From contig CAIIXF020000007.1 in NCBI GenBank assembly GCA_903813345.2, positions 13,624,714 through 13,688,713 on the forward strand: 64,000 nucleotides of DNA. The letters run 5' to 3'. This document shows positions 12,010 to 26,400 of this stretch, in pieces (positions within the stretch are counted from its first letter, which is position 1; every line of letters begins with the position of its first letter). The notes below the pieces were generated by a model. The model did no database searches and was not told where the DNA came from. It saw only the letters and a program-made list of their open reading frames with translations. The position numbers were made by a program, and so were the translations under genes. Origin of the DNA: Owenia fusiformis (lineage: Eukaryota; Annelida; Polychaeta; Sabellida; Oweniidae).

Positions 12010-13138
12010 CAGGGTGGGCCAAAAAAAAACAATACCCAACTTCAAATCAGGATAAAAATAGTTACATTCAATATGGTACATTGACTTACATACCATTTTA
12101 AAGGTTATACAATTTCAAACAATTTGGTATATAACACTATGTCATGAAATCAATAGTAAAGTTTTATTATACTTATTTAAGAGGCCGGGTCGCTATTTAA
12201 GGTCTCCAGATTTAAGGGAGAAAAAAGTAAATCTGCGGAATTATGTTAATTTTTTATTTATAGAATATCATTCTTTTGTTAGGTGAATACATGCTTGGAT
12301 ACTGATTGTTCATCATTTTGTGTGACTAAATTTATTGTTCAGAATTTCAGTGTTGTTTAATAACATCTAATAACACATTATTTATTTAAACAATTTTCAC
12401 AATTGCTCAATAAACCCCCACCCCCTCCCCTCTGCATCAACAATAAGCTTCAATTTGTAGCGCAATCTATCAATAGCCTTATTGAGAGATTTCTGTTGCA
12501 ATTCATTTCAGCACTTTACGATTCTGTTTCAGCACATCAAAGCTGTTTATTGGATGCTTTTGATTGTACCATTTCCTCGAGATGGCTCCATGTATCGTAA
12601 TCAAACAAATTACATGTAGCATCGGGGCTGTTGGGTGAACAAGCATCGAGATCAATCAAATTGACACCTTGTTTGCAAAGGAATGCCAATGTCTCTTGAG
12701 ATCTATGATACGGGGCAATGTCTTGTTGGAAAATAAAATCCTCGTCACATATACGTTTATTGTCTTTTAACAGACCCCCTTTGAGTACTTGTTGATAATA
12801 AACAACACTAAAATTCATAAACAATAAGTTTAGTCACACAATATGCAAATATACAAGCATTTATTCACCTAACAAAATGATATTCTATGAACAAAAAAAT
12901 TAACATTATTCCGCAGATTTACTATTTTCTCCCTAAAATCTGGATACCTTAAATACTGACCCGACCTCCCAAATAAGCATAATAAAACTTTAATATTGAT
13001 TTCGTGACATAGTGTTATATACCAAATTGTTCGAAATTGTATAACCTTCAAAATGATATATAAATCAGTGTATCATATTGAACATAGCTATTTTCAGTCT
13101 GATTTAAAGTTGGGTATTGTTTTTTTTGGCCCACCCTG
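12010..13138 (-). mobile_element. Degenerate Tc1/mariner-type transposon with about 285-bp inverted repeats
   Basis: The ends read CAGGGTGGGCC and GGCCCACCCTG, with a TA dinucleotide on each side (12008-12009 and 13139-13140), the hallmark of Tc1/mariner insertion. Inverted repeats extend inward to about 12290 and from about 12853. Between them, on the minus strand at 12824-12537, lies a transposase remnant with FQQDIAPYHRSQET (second Asp region) and SPNSPDATCNLF (third acidic region). The N-terminal half of the transposase is missing, so the element cannot be autonomous. It sits close to the centre of the larger foldback. Confidence 0.88.
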
Positions 13139-13140
13139 TA

Positions 13141-13863
13141 TATAAGCTTAGTCTCATTTAGTTCATGAAAGCATAACGCAAACTATTAATAAGTTTGATT
13201 CGAAAAAAACTAAAAATATCGAAATCAACACTTCCTTTCCGCCATCTTAAATGCAAAAGTGACTGCAGTAACTTTCGCTTGATACTGATCAGTTTGACAA
13301 CATTTATACGAGGGATACTTGACTGGATCAAAATTTGAACTTCCACACCAAAACTTATGCGATTTGAAGTAAATAATGTGTTCTTTATATCACTTCTCAC
13401 AAATTATAATGAATCGTCACCGTACAGCTTATGCGTCACCGTACAAATCTGATTTTTTAAATATACACAATGAATGATTATTTGCTGAATCTTCGCCCGT
13501 TTTAAAATGTGTATTTAACAAATACATATTGTCATAAAAATAATCCATACTCTCAGATGGCAAGGAAAATAATAACTAAAAGAAATGTGAAAAACACCCC
13601 TTTTCACCAAGTGTCGATTATGTGGGCCGATTCACTCAGAAAAAATCCGAACAGTGCTCGTAAAACGTTTATCATCATTAGAAAGTTAAAACCATTTCTA
13701 AGAGAATGCTGTTTTTATTTCACGTGAAATCGTATTTGTTTTCCTCAAATTAATTTTTTTAGAACCCTTGTCATAGTTTTTGCTTCAAACTAGTCGATTT
13801 GCGTCACCGTAAAAAAAAACTGTACTCCGCTATTTTTTGACGTCGATGGTTAGGCGTGAGTCA
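13141..13863 (-). mobile_element. Right arm of the large foldback element
   Basis: Inverted partner of 10476-11790, shorter than the left arm. The outer end, GGTTAGGCGTGAGTCA, is only about 68 bp from the stop codon of the Ig-EGF-ZP gene on the minus strand. That gene's likely polyadenylation signal lies just outside the arm. Confidence 0.78.
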
Positions 13864-13868
13864 ATGTA

Positions 13869-13874
13869 TTTATT
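13869..13874 (-). promoter_or_regulatory. Likely polyadenylation signal (AATAAA) of the Ig-EGF-ZP gene
   Basis: Reading the minus strand, AATAAA occurs about 57 bases after the TAG stop at 13933-13931. The cleavage site would fall 10-30 bases further on, inside the right arm of the foldback element. Confidence 0.55.
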
Positions 13875-13930
13875 ATTTGATCCTCAGGTGCAGGATTGGA
13901 TGCAGAAGAGAGTGAAGGACTGGACATACT

Positions 13931-14409
13931 CTACAACAGCATTGCTACAGCCATGGTTAATAACAACATACTAGGCGCAAGTGTCGAACAACCTATAAAG
14001 TAAAACAAAACCTTAGTATAACTAAGAATAAACATTTATGATATAAATAATATAAAAATAGTTGATTACCAAAGTCTAATAATTACCAAAGTGTAAAAAT
14101 GTGTTACAAAGGACATCTGCCAACGCAGAAATTCTTGACGGTGAAAAATAAGGAAAGTATGACTTGTTTAAATCAAAAAATATACCACAGAATTCTCCAG
14201 GGAAATGACTTAAATTCCCGGGCATAAATTAAACATATTGAAAGAATAAAATCTTATTTGCTATTTGAAATTAAATCAAATTATTCAGTTATACCAGCTT
14301 CTGTTTTTGCTCCCTTCACCGTTACAGTCCAAGACTTCCTATATTCTATAATATTGCTGGTTGCTGCTCGTTTTCTTAGACCTTGTGACACTGGCCCATC
14401 ACAGTCAGT
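13931..14409 (-). CDS. Last two exons of the ZP gene: furin-type site and hydrophobic tail
   Basis: Exon 14409-14295 completes the ZP-C cysteine pattern (ACADK joins TDCDGPV across a phase-0 intron) and then carries GLRKRAATS, a consensus furin-type cleavage site placed as usual just after the ZP domain. The final exon 13992-13931 is phase 1 and encodes CSTLAPSMLLLTMAVAMLL followed by stop. This is a hydrophobic segment with no basic or cytoplasmic residues after it. The end could be a transmembrane anchor without tail or a GPI-attachment signal; the small residues before it make the second possible. Confidence 0.85.
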
Positions 14410-17400
14410 CTGTTAGAAACAGGGAATTTATGCATGTTAAAAATAGAACTTATGGACATCAAATGATACAAAGTTTTAAAATAAATGTAGAGTTATATGA
14501 TATGGTTAAAGAGTCAGAACTTGAGCCTATTTAAATAAGTTAACTCTATTCGAGAAATTAAATATTCACCTTGTCTGCACAGGCGGGGTCGTTTTCATCA
14601 GCACATATTTCTAAATCACACTGAAGTACAACACTGGAAGTCCCTGGAAACTTGAATGAAAGGAACCTCAATACTTTCTTTCCTTCAGTAATTTCAATTG
14701 GGCCACCTTCAAAGTTGATTACTTTAGAAGCGCCTTGGGCAATGCACCTAGAAATCATAATTAATCATGAAAAATAATGATCTGGCACATTAATATACAG
14801 CGGTCTTGTTAGTGTCTCACGTTTTAAAACTTATTATAAAATTATACCAGAACCAGTAAAATGTGTCAAGTGAAAACGCAACATCGTATAACAATCTTTT
14901 ACATAATTGGTCATTGTTTATAAAAAGCGACAATTTTCTGAATGACCATCCTTTATTGTAAATAAAATGTAAAAATACTTATCTTGTTTTACTTACCTGT
15001 CCTGTATAATTGGGTAAGAGTCTCCATCCATCGTCATTTTGTCATAAGCTGTGCAAGATGTCACGGCAAATGTTCCAGCTACAAAATAAGCAACTAAGCT
15101 GTCATCATGATAATACACATAAGTATCATAAGTATAAGCATGCATACATCATTATGTATAGATAGATACACCATTAGTATGTCTATACTCATTGTCAGCC
15201 TATACATATTTATATGTCTATACTTTTGGTGAGCCTATACATTATGATTTTCCTTTACTAAGAATATCAAATACCTCTGTTACAACTACCAATTTGTTAA
15301 AGGAGGCATGTGTATACAAATAGATGTTAGACCTATCCTATTTATTGAACTACCAATCAATAGTATAGTTTCCATATAGCTTTTGAAATCTCGCTTAATC
15401 TCGTTTTTCGTGAGATTTTAAGATATTTGTATATTAGACCTCTAATGACTTACATTACCTTCTTTTAAAAGGCATATTTGAATCCAGTGAAATGTTTTCT
15501 CCTATAATAGCTTTGATTTACACAGTTATGTAATTTGAATAATTTTCTAGGACAATTTAAAAAAACTTGGGCCAAATGTCCATAGATGTAATGCTAAAAT
15601 TCTTTAAAACCTTGGAATATTTGTATGTCAACCAACATTTGCATGTTAATCACAACATGTATATAAACATGGTCATCATGTGGTATATCATTCAAGTTTT
15701 ATACACATTCAACTAACACTCTTTGATAAATCATGAAATTAAGCAACTTTCCCAAGATTTTAGCATGTAAGTGAATGGAACTCTAGCCCCAATTAAAAGC
15801 TGAATAAAAGATGGCAGCACTCGATTTCATTGCTTTTCTTCTGTTTAGAAACTATCCTATTGACTATATACTTATACATATATATGCGTTTACGATAAAT
15901 GGCCTTACCATTCGGGTCGACCTGCATGAAATGTAGCTCCAATGGTTCACCTATGTCAGCACTGCTTGAAATTTCATTGCCGTCAGCATCAGTCACAGAT
16001 ATTGAGACAGGAGAAACATTCCCAATAGCAGAACCCCCGTCTTTAAGAGCGCTATGGAAAGAGATATAATCGAATATCATTCCGTTCATGTTCTTGAGTA
16101 TTATGAAATTATGGATTTAAACAAAAATCATCATTAGGATAGAAATGTTCTTATTCGCAAGTCTGGTTTTTCTAAAACACAGTCACTAATATTAACTGAA
16201 AAAACAGAAATGGTAATTTGACATACGTCAAACTTACGCTAAATCAATGACATTTTCAACGCCCCATGTGGTAGTGATCTCGCCAGTGGCCATCATTGTA
16301 CATTGAGCAGTGACAACTTCGTCTAATGAAGTTATAACCCAAGGATCATACGCCACAACCACTTTCACTTCATAGGTTATCATGCCAGCCTAGTGTATCA
16401 AACATTAACATCATTTTGACATTAAGTGACAATACATTTGTTTACATATGATTGGAATGATGACATTTGGTCAATGGTGGGGGTAAGTGACTTCTGTAAA
16501 AGGAAATCCAAGGAAGATCTTTCCATAAAACGAGTTTCCATTATACGAACAGTTCTGAAAATCGGACGAGTAGGTGTAATACCTTAGGAGCATCATCTGT
16601 TTTGTTCACTCCACACTGCTCATAACCTATTTCTCCACTACTCCAATATTCGCTGTTAACATATGAAAAATCACAGGGAGGATCATCAAAATCCCGAATA
16701 AAAATCTTCCCTTCAAACTGGGTCTTCGGTTTGCCAAAGTATGGGATGATTGTAACCACCATATTGGATGCTGTACACGTCACGTCGACCCTCTTGACTG
16801 AACAGTCTTCGGCAGTTCCCACTATATTTGTAAACGGGTATTTGCAGACGCAAGTTCCCCCGTCAACATCTACACATGCCAGAGTATTGTCTGCTACGCA
16901 CTCAGGTGTGCATGAACCACCTACTGTGTTATCTTAATAAATCAAGCAAAATCATGGAGTAAAATTTGAATGCCAGTAAGTAGGGTGTAGTAGCTTGAGT
17001 GACAAATGGTGCAAGATTGGGTCGCGAACTCTACTATTTGGATTAGCCAAATGGTATTGAATATCTCATCATATTGTTTCTAGATGAAAACACCAAAATT
17101 CCGTCAAACGATCGTGTACACTATTTTTGGATTCATTGGAGTTCCTTCATTTGCATTTTGCACTCCATTATTGATCACATGTTCAACAATATATCATATA
17201 ATCATCATGAAGTCATCTAAGTGTCTATGAATTTAATCGAGATATTGGGATATAATCATTTTCTGCCAATACCATCGATCTCCATAGCTGTATATATGAG
17301 TTAGTAATATTCTAAATATTAAGTTTTATTATAAAATAAAGTTTTCACCCTGAATGCTACAGTCAAATTCAGAGTATCCGCTAGGACAATTACAGGTGCC

Positions 17401-20400
17401 AACATTATTGGCCCAGTTGCATACTCCGCCATTTTGACAGGCTGTGTTGTGACGTCTGCAATCGAATGATCCATCAACGGCTAAAGAATAAAAACATCAT
17501 TGTTAAGAACACGAAGAAGACCATTTACTGATTGCCTTTCTAAACAATATTGACACATTCGCTGATCAGTAGCAGGAGAAGGTAAGGGTATAATGTATTA
17601 GGTACCATATATTAAGGGTTTGGCTCTAGCAGAGTTACGGGCACCCTGTATATTCACAAGAAGGACAGTTATGTACAATTTTAAAATTCAATTCTGATAA
17701 AGATTTACTTTGCATTTCCAAAATATCCTGTTCACATATATCTTTGTACATGAAGTATTCACATTCACAACCACGTGGTGTCTTTTTGCTGTACTTCATA
17801 CAGTATAATTTCGTTTTATTCTTTTCTTAATTAAAATCTTATCTAACATTTCTTACTTCTTGTCAAGTATACAATGTAATTTTGCAAGTATAAAGTATGC
17901 AATATTTGTATTGTTTATTTGTAAAAGTGGCATACGATTTATCACATGTAGTTTTGAAAAACATTAAACTTTCTTTCCATTTAAAGTTAACATTATATAA
18001 GCCATGCTTTTTTGTTGATAATTTTCTTCTTTACGTCATAAATAAAGATGTTTTGAAAACATTGTCAGAAGAGTTGGTTTTCCAAAAATCATTAAACCTA
18101 AAACCTCAGCTTATGCACGACAATTAATTTGTACATATTCGTAACTGGCATACCATTGTAAATAATATATTCACCCGTAAAACTAAAATGAACTTAAAAT
18201 TCAGAACTGGCTGACATACATTTAGTTGTAATATATCAATTAGTAGGGTTTTGAAGTTAGGATTGATATTTCAGAGTTCGTGACTCTCAGTTTATTTAAA
18301 CGGACACATGACGAATGACTTACGTTCAGGAACTACCGATGCGACATTGTACGTATGTGTGCATTCATCCTGATACCCCCAGAAGTTGACAGACGCTGTG
18401 AATGTCAGGGTACCGGCGGTCGATGGATTATATGTAACAACAGATGTAAGTGTATTCTTGGGATTCACAAATACTGTCGCCTCATTTGGGTCTAAGGGGG
18501 AACCATTTAGAACCCACGCAATAACAGGGGACTGAAATAAAGTTAAGAAATCAATATGTTACAAATATATTATCTTTCGTATTTAGAAAACATCTTCACC
18601 ATGAAACGGATTAATGACACAGAAATGGATCCAAAAGGAACACTTTAACTACTCTAACAATGCAGGCCTGTGGCCAGGGGGGGGGGGGGCTGGGGGAGCG
18701 GAAGCCCCGGCTAGAAGTTCTTTCAAAATCATACAGTTTTCACCATTCTGAGCACTTTTCCCATGTTTTGCCAAAAATATCAAAAACAAAAGCCCCCTCT
18801 GTAAAAGCTGGCTATGAGCAAGCAATACATACACTATCAATATGTAAAATCAAAACAATCTGAATGACCGGGGTAATCTTATGAAAAATAAAACTTTATT
18901 TTCTGATACAATTAAAGTGACGAGGAATATCAAATTGACGGGTGTAAAGAAGATTGACAAATGTTACATGTATTTACCTGAGGTGGGTTATTACCGGGTC
19001 CGACCACGTATTCTAAAATCTGCTGAAGCTGGATTTCTTCACCTTCTTTAACCTCAATCGGCGAGGTTGGGCATTCCATTTTTTCTAAAGTATAAATATT
19101 ATTACCCTAAGCATTTTCCTAGAACGTTGCACATGATGTTCATGACCATTTTTCATAATCTAACTCACATTTTAGTAAATATATGGTGATTGTGACTAGT
19201 CTATATAAATCAATGAGCCGTACATGATGAAGAGGGTGCCCTTCAGCCACAATTTCGAGCTGCTACTTTATAAATGGCCACCCGGAGGGGCCGATGGTTG
19301 AATTTAAGACTTCGTCATGTGATAAAAATAGATCTGTTGTCTAACCTTTTTGAAGGTGGGGAAATGTAGGCATATGTGTGGTTTAATTCATAACAAGAAT
19401 CAGTAAATAACGTACCCATGACCATTAAGTAAGGCCTTATGCCACCTAGAGCGACGTTGCCAGTCACGTCAAGACACGTATAACGTCCAACGTCAGTCCC
19501 ATCAACGTTCTTTATTTCAAGACTTAGAGGGTTTGTTGTGCTAATTGCATACTTATTAGCATCTATGCCATTTTGAAGTGCAAGATTTGTACTTATTGCT
19601 CCAACTTTAGACGGAACTTCCCAAGATATGATGTGCGTTTGGTCATATTGAACCTCACAATCCAAAGTCACCGTTGGAGCTCCCATTAGAACTGCTGTGT
19701 GTGATGGGCCTTTAGTGACTGTGATACCTTGAGTTGGTGGGGCTGAAACAACAATTAATATTGCAAAAAGACTGCATATGCAACACTTGTAATGGGAGAA
19801 GACAACATATATGAGAGACTACCATTTCCCCTAAAACCCACATCATGAGAAAGCATGTCCTTCCAGAAAGTAAAAACCCCAAAAAGATGGGATGAGTATA
19901 GGATGTAAAACCCACCATATAAAGATCACCTTAAGTAAAAGGTTGCCATGGATTCCCAGCATCGTCCACTTACTTATAATACTAATGCTGGTCAAACATT
20001 CACATTCATTTTCTAGATGAGTAATAGAGCATTTAATAGTCTTTCCATCCAGATTTGTTACAGCTTGCGTTGTGTATGTAGACGTTGTAGTTTTGTCATT
20101 TTTAGTTTCAGTAATTCCAGCAGAAACTACATTCCCATCAACACTCCATCTAAATTCAAAAACAAACTGTTTAAGTACTCATCTTTTAGAAAATGACTTC
20201 TTGGATCTTTAAACAGCTTTAAACTAATTATTACGATATGAATTTAATTTCAACCTACTCGATCGACGAGACACCGCCTGCATCAATGCTACTTTGAAAT
20301 GAACACTCCAGCACTATGTTATCGCCTTTCGTAACCGCCTTGGTTGCTTCCGGACATGTTGAGTCTGAAAATCCCAGTATGGAAGCTTCAGCAAGGTTAA

Positions 20401-23400
20401 AATAAGTATATTACCTTATAAACTAAATATGCTAGACTAGTCACTAGTTCGTGCTTCTTTACAGAATACTAGTATTCTCGTAAAATTGACCGTACCACAA
20501 CGGGAATAAGTCGGGTTATACTTGATAAACTCGTAAAAACGATTCTGTTTTGAAAGTCTAAAGACAAAAAGCAATTGAGTCCAGTAGAGCAGAGTATCAT
20601 AGAATCAGAACATACCTATTACAATCAAGTTGGCTATGTCTCCAATAGGATTCCCCGTTGATGCGTCAATGCAGCTATAACCGCCGGCGTTGTCTATTTG
20701 AACATCTCTGATCTCCAAACTGAACTTGGATGTACTACTTATTCCATATTTACCAGGAAATGCACTTTCTATTGCGGGTACAATATTGGTGTTCATTTCT
20801 GAGAGTTTAGTATTTGAGTTTCCTTCAGACATTTTGTCCCAGTATGTTACTTCTTGGTTCAGATCGAGCCCCGTCAGATCAATTTCACAGGTTACCACAA
20901 CGTTGTCTCCCGAGCAAGCAGCTTTATCGGTAGGGCGGGTTATAACTGTGACTGTCGTAGGAACTGTAAGAAGTCAGACCAGAATATAAAACCTTAGATC
21001 AAGGTTTTTGTTAGTCAGTGAAATGAATTTTAATACCTAAACGAATTCAACTTTTCTGAGCAGCGTTTTCATTAATTATTGTCTGATGCGATGTTTACTT
21101 ACGCTCAACATTGTATACCACTTCACAGGATTCTTGTACTCCAGGAACGAGTACGTCGCCCTTGTAGACACTATACTCTACAGAAATGGTAAAACTTGCC
21201 GTCCCAGCTGCTTCCGAATACTCGTTGGATGTTACTCCAGCTAGAATGTTCCCATCCTTTTTCCAAATGTACTTGATTGCGTAACTGTCACCAGGAGGCT
21301 GGTATAGTGTGGGAGGGGTCAGTGTTAGAGTTACAGTGTCGCCAGCTGTCACCGTCATTGGACTACTTGGACATTCAGTTGGATCTGAAGGATGCGTTAT
21401 AAAGATAATGGACAATATGTGCATATCCCTTTACATCCAACCCCACTCAGACTATAAGCAAATTGCCAAGATTTCCCTCTGTTGCCCGCTCAAAATGAGG
21501 CTATTAATATTACCACCACCTACCATGTCCAGTACTAATACCCTGAGAACAGGCCTCGCAATATCGCATATAACATATTGACCGAGAGCGACAGCCCGAG
21601 TGTTGATATGATATTTCCGAGTTCCAAAATAATATTTTCTCTTGGAGGAATGCTTTTCCATCACGACCATCAATAACCTATTTATTCCACAATACTTTTT
21701 CTGAAACGTATTCATTTTCAAGTTTGACTTCTCATCAACCAATATGATCTTACGGTTCTCGAGGCTATTTATATTAGCCTGGGGATAAACCTAATGTCTT
21801 TAACCTCAGTCCTATAGGATATTCTATATAACCCCAGGGTTTCCCCCCTCTCCCATTCGAAAGACTCAATCGCATCTATTTTCTCAATAATTGTACTTAT
21901 ATTCAATCTGGCAAGTAAATTCCACAAGGAGCCTGAATCCGTCGAGGGTCATAATTCTACACAGTCACTTCTTAAGTTTTCATAAAAAAAAGAAGCTTAA
22001 CCTCACTTTTATGTCATACTCGACGTGGTCCGAGGACTGAGGATAAACAACATAAAACTACTACATGCTGAAATCAAATTACATTCGAGTAAAGGAGCCC
22101 TTTTTACATAGTTGTCATTCCATTATCATAAGGTTGATTGGTTAATAATCATGGAAAGGGGAATAATGATTTTGATGATATATTGTCATATATAAGGGTT
22201 ATGTACTGTGAGGTTTTGGATATGGGGTTTATCCAGAGGGAGATATGCATATCTACCTGAGGGACCGTAGGGACCGAAGGTAGATGTGCATATCTCACGA
22301 GGGATGAACCCAATATCCAAACCGACCGTACATAACTGCTTTATCCTATACGAAGTAGAGTTTTCAGGGGCATATGGCCATTTCAATAATACAAGGTGTA
22401 AAAATAAACAAATCATTCATATGCAAAGTCATTTTATTGCATTTCCACTACTTACCGGAAGCGGGAAGATATGCACCGAAGCGGGAGATATGGCGGGAGA
22501 TATGGATTTCTGGATATGGAAACCTCAAAATCAGGATACGGGATATATCTTACCAACTTATCTCCCTAAAACTCTACTTGGCATAGGATAAATAGAGATT
22601 ATCCTATATGAGGTTCAGGATATTGGGATTATCCTGAGGCAAATATAATATATTTGCCCGAGGGCCGCAGGTCCCGAGGGAAAATATATTATATTGGCCA
22701 AGGGATAATCCCAATATCCTGAACCGACAATAGGATAATACGTTTATCCCATACCATTACCAATCTCATCTGGTTCACATTGTTCAATCGTGGAAATATT
22801 TTAGAATATTCACGTCCAGTTTTGTTTTCTTGGCCGTGGGCGGATTTTCCTGTTCTCTCAGATATTCCCACATTTATTTTCTCGAATTTTTAATTGATTA
22901 AGTGGATGCTCCTTCCTTTTTTAAACCATCAAACAGATCCCGATTGTCTGTGTTTTCTCCATTGTCGTTTACAGTCATTACGCGAACGTTACAAATTACG
23001 AACAAATATGCGAGCGGTGATTATGACGTAGCGGGCAGATATAATATATCTGACCGCCCGGAGCGGGACGTAAAGCTATATCTGCCCGCTGATGAAAATA
23101 TAAGTTTTTACAAACCAGCTTTATGTACCTGTAACACGTCCAAGTATGGGATAAATACTATTATCCTTTTTTGTTTATCAGATATTCTTACCTACGACAA
23201 GTAAATCTGCAGATTTAAAAAAAGTTCCCATAATATCCTCGCATGTGTATCGACCGGCAAAAGTTGAGGCTGCAGTGGATAGCAGTAAATCATACGTTGT
23301 TTCCCCAAATGTAAATGACTGGGCGATAATTCCATTTGGACCGGGCATGATGTTGTTGGCAGCAGAAATAGATTCATCGATAGTTTGATCATGAGCTTTG

Positions 23401-26400
23401 TATTTCCATGCCAAAAGTGTTGATATTGGTTCATTAGGATTCTGTTCACATTTCATGGTTACTTGATCTCCTACCAACACCGCTGTATCAGACGGGGAAA
23501 CGAGTGGTTGATCACTGGAACTGAAACCGACGCCTATAGAAAATGAAAGAAAGAAGTATATTGCCAGTGATTTCATATATGTTACCTTGAGTACGTTCAA
23601 AGACAAATCCTCAGATACTAGACACATTAATACACTCTGTCATCGTTTTCCATTTTATTGCAAACATAGTTTGTAACACAAAATCTAAAACCTCTTTGGA
23701 ATTAGGATGATTTTAAAAATCGTAATGAATTTTATCACATTTTGGTGACCAAGGAGCAGGGAAAGTATCGCAACAGACTTTTGATAATTTTGACAGTTGA
23801 TAATTTTTTGTGAGTAGTTTCTGGCTATGAAAAGTAAATGCTTGGGAAAGGCGAATCTATAATCTTCAAGAAAAGTTCAAAGAATAGTTTCCAGATCAAT
23901 TGGATTATCTTATAATCCATGTTTAATCCACCCATCAACAAGCTTTTTCAAAATATATTCGTCATTTTCACCATCGTCCCTCATTTTTTTACAATTTTTC
24001 ATGCAAAGTTACATTGTACTTGAACACATGTTTCATCAAGTAAAATATGTAAGGAACTCCATGAAGTTTGTTTTTGAGTTTTTTTTGAAAAAATGAACCT
24101 CTTAAAATGCATGTTTACAAAAATAATTTAGGAGTGATGTAAAAGATGGCAATGGTTTTCAATAATAACATGCATAGGTGGGTGAATTACTCATGTGTGT
24201 TGTGTTTTAATCCTGCATTCACTGACTGAGTTAGCCTATTGAAAAATCACAGAGATTAATAATACAAACAGTAATACTATGAATACTTCTACTTCAAGCT
24301 CAAACAGCGCTTTCAGGGTCCTGTGTTGAAATACTAGATCACCTTATGTGCATGAATTTTCAAGAGAAACCATCAGTGCAAGCAATTAAATGAAAGCATC
24401 ATCCGAACATCACTTGAAAAGTACTAAAGTGGTGAAAAATTGCAGGATGTTGACAGAAAATGTGCCTAGGGGAGAGGGTCGTCTCTCAACCCCCCCCCTC
24501 CTCCCCCTCCCTGGTCACGGGACTAATACATGTGATATGGCAAAGTCCAATTCATAGATTAAGTTTCCCTTGCAGTCTTGTTGGCATTTTTATTAGAGTT
24601 CATGTTTTGTTTATGTTAATGGGTGAGTGGAAGACCCTTGGGTGGGAATCAAATATAAAATGTTTTCTAAAATATATATTTTAAATACTTTGTGTATGTA
24701 CAGTCACAAACTCTAGGCAACATTAACTAGAAATGGGGCAACACCCCAACTCAACTGAGTGAATGTGTAAACCATATAAGGAACAAAAAACATTACATAA
24801 AACAAACTCAGCATGCAAACATGTAAAACTGGCATGACAAAACAATAGATTGTGAAACTGAATAATAAAAGCACATACGACTAGAAAATAAGGGATTAAG
24901 GACCTGTTAAAATGACATGAATGGGGATTGGTCAATATGAATAGTAGAAATATGAAAAATGAGAAAATTTTACATTTAGTATTGATCATGAACATTAGAG
25001 AGGTTAAATACACAGGCTCGTAGGCAGGTAGAGGGGGAGAGATAAAGGGAGCTGCTGCTCCCCCGAGAGATTCTTTCAAAATGATGCAGTTTCTCACCTA
25101 TCTGAGCACTTTGCATGATTTTTAGCCAAAACTGTCAAAAAGTTCATCCCTAGGCAAAAGCTTTGCCCTTGGTAAAACTGCTCCTACCCCTTGGTAAAAA
25201 CTGGCTACAGACTGTGTAAAACACTTGTGTGAGAACTTGAACATGAACATGTTATGACCCCCAGTAATGTTGTCCATCTCTCAACTGGTTTAACTGGGGA
25301 CCATTACATCAATTGGCATTATATCAATCAGGCAAAAAGAGGCCAGTGATGTGAAAATAGTCACGGTTACGCCACCTCTGAAAACGAGGTTGGACAGCTA
25401 CGTTCACTGATTTATCCAATAAAATGGCCGCGATGGAAGAGAAAACTAAGGTTGGCGCATTATTTTCTACTTCTGTGTATCAATGAAAGGATGAACGATT
25501 TATGTAAGAATCGCATTCGGTGATATTTTCAGTAATGTATATTTTGAACGTAGCCTTTGCAAATTGATGCCCGGGGATAACATGAAATAAGAGAAAAACT
25601 GTCGAGTTTGAAATTCAAAACTACACAAAAATTTAGTAATTTGTTTATTTTTGTTTTTGTTGTTAGGGCATGGTCTACATTGCCTAAAAACCTTGTGGTA
25701 TATAGATGTAACCTACATACGATCATACAAAGCCAATTGAGCATTGGAAACCACCTAATATGTTCTACTCAAGCCATAATAATGTATTTTGAATTTGCAG
25801 TAGTAATACACAGTTTACTTATACTTACAGTTAATATTTTGAGTGGCTCATGTACTGAGACAACACGAGAATGGATCAAAACTTATAAACTTTGATATTT
25901 CAGTCGGTAGGTTTACAGATTATATTGTTTCTTGTAGACCACCTGGCAGATTTGACCCAGTCTTTATAACCATCCATATACACGTCACCGAATGGAACTA
26001 GTTTAAAGGGAAATCTCATCTGTGAATATTGCCTACAGGCGAGAAAGAGGACATGCTGCCTTTCCCATCCGCCATTTTTTGTTATCGTTACCGCAAAATT
26101 TTGCAAATCACCTTGACGTAACCGTCATGCTATAACACCGTGAATAGGGGACCATAAGTTTACACATTTCATGTGTACGTTCATCAAAATAGTGCGATCT
26201 TAACCTCCCTAATAACTGAAATTGTTTACTCAACCAATAGAATGATTCTATGTTTGTTTATATTTGTTCACATTAATATGGAAGAAAATCAGACATTTTG
26301 CTAAAAAGATGTAATTGTAAATCTTAGAAATAATGATAAAGGTAGTATACACCACACACTCAATGGTATTGATTGTGGTTTTCAGAGACTCTCAATAGGG

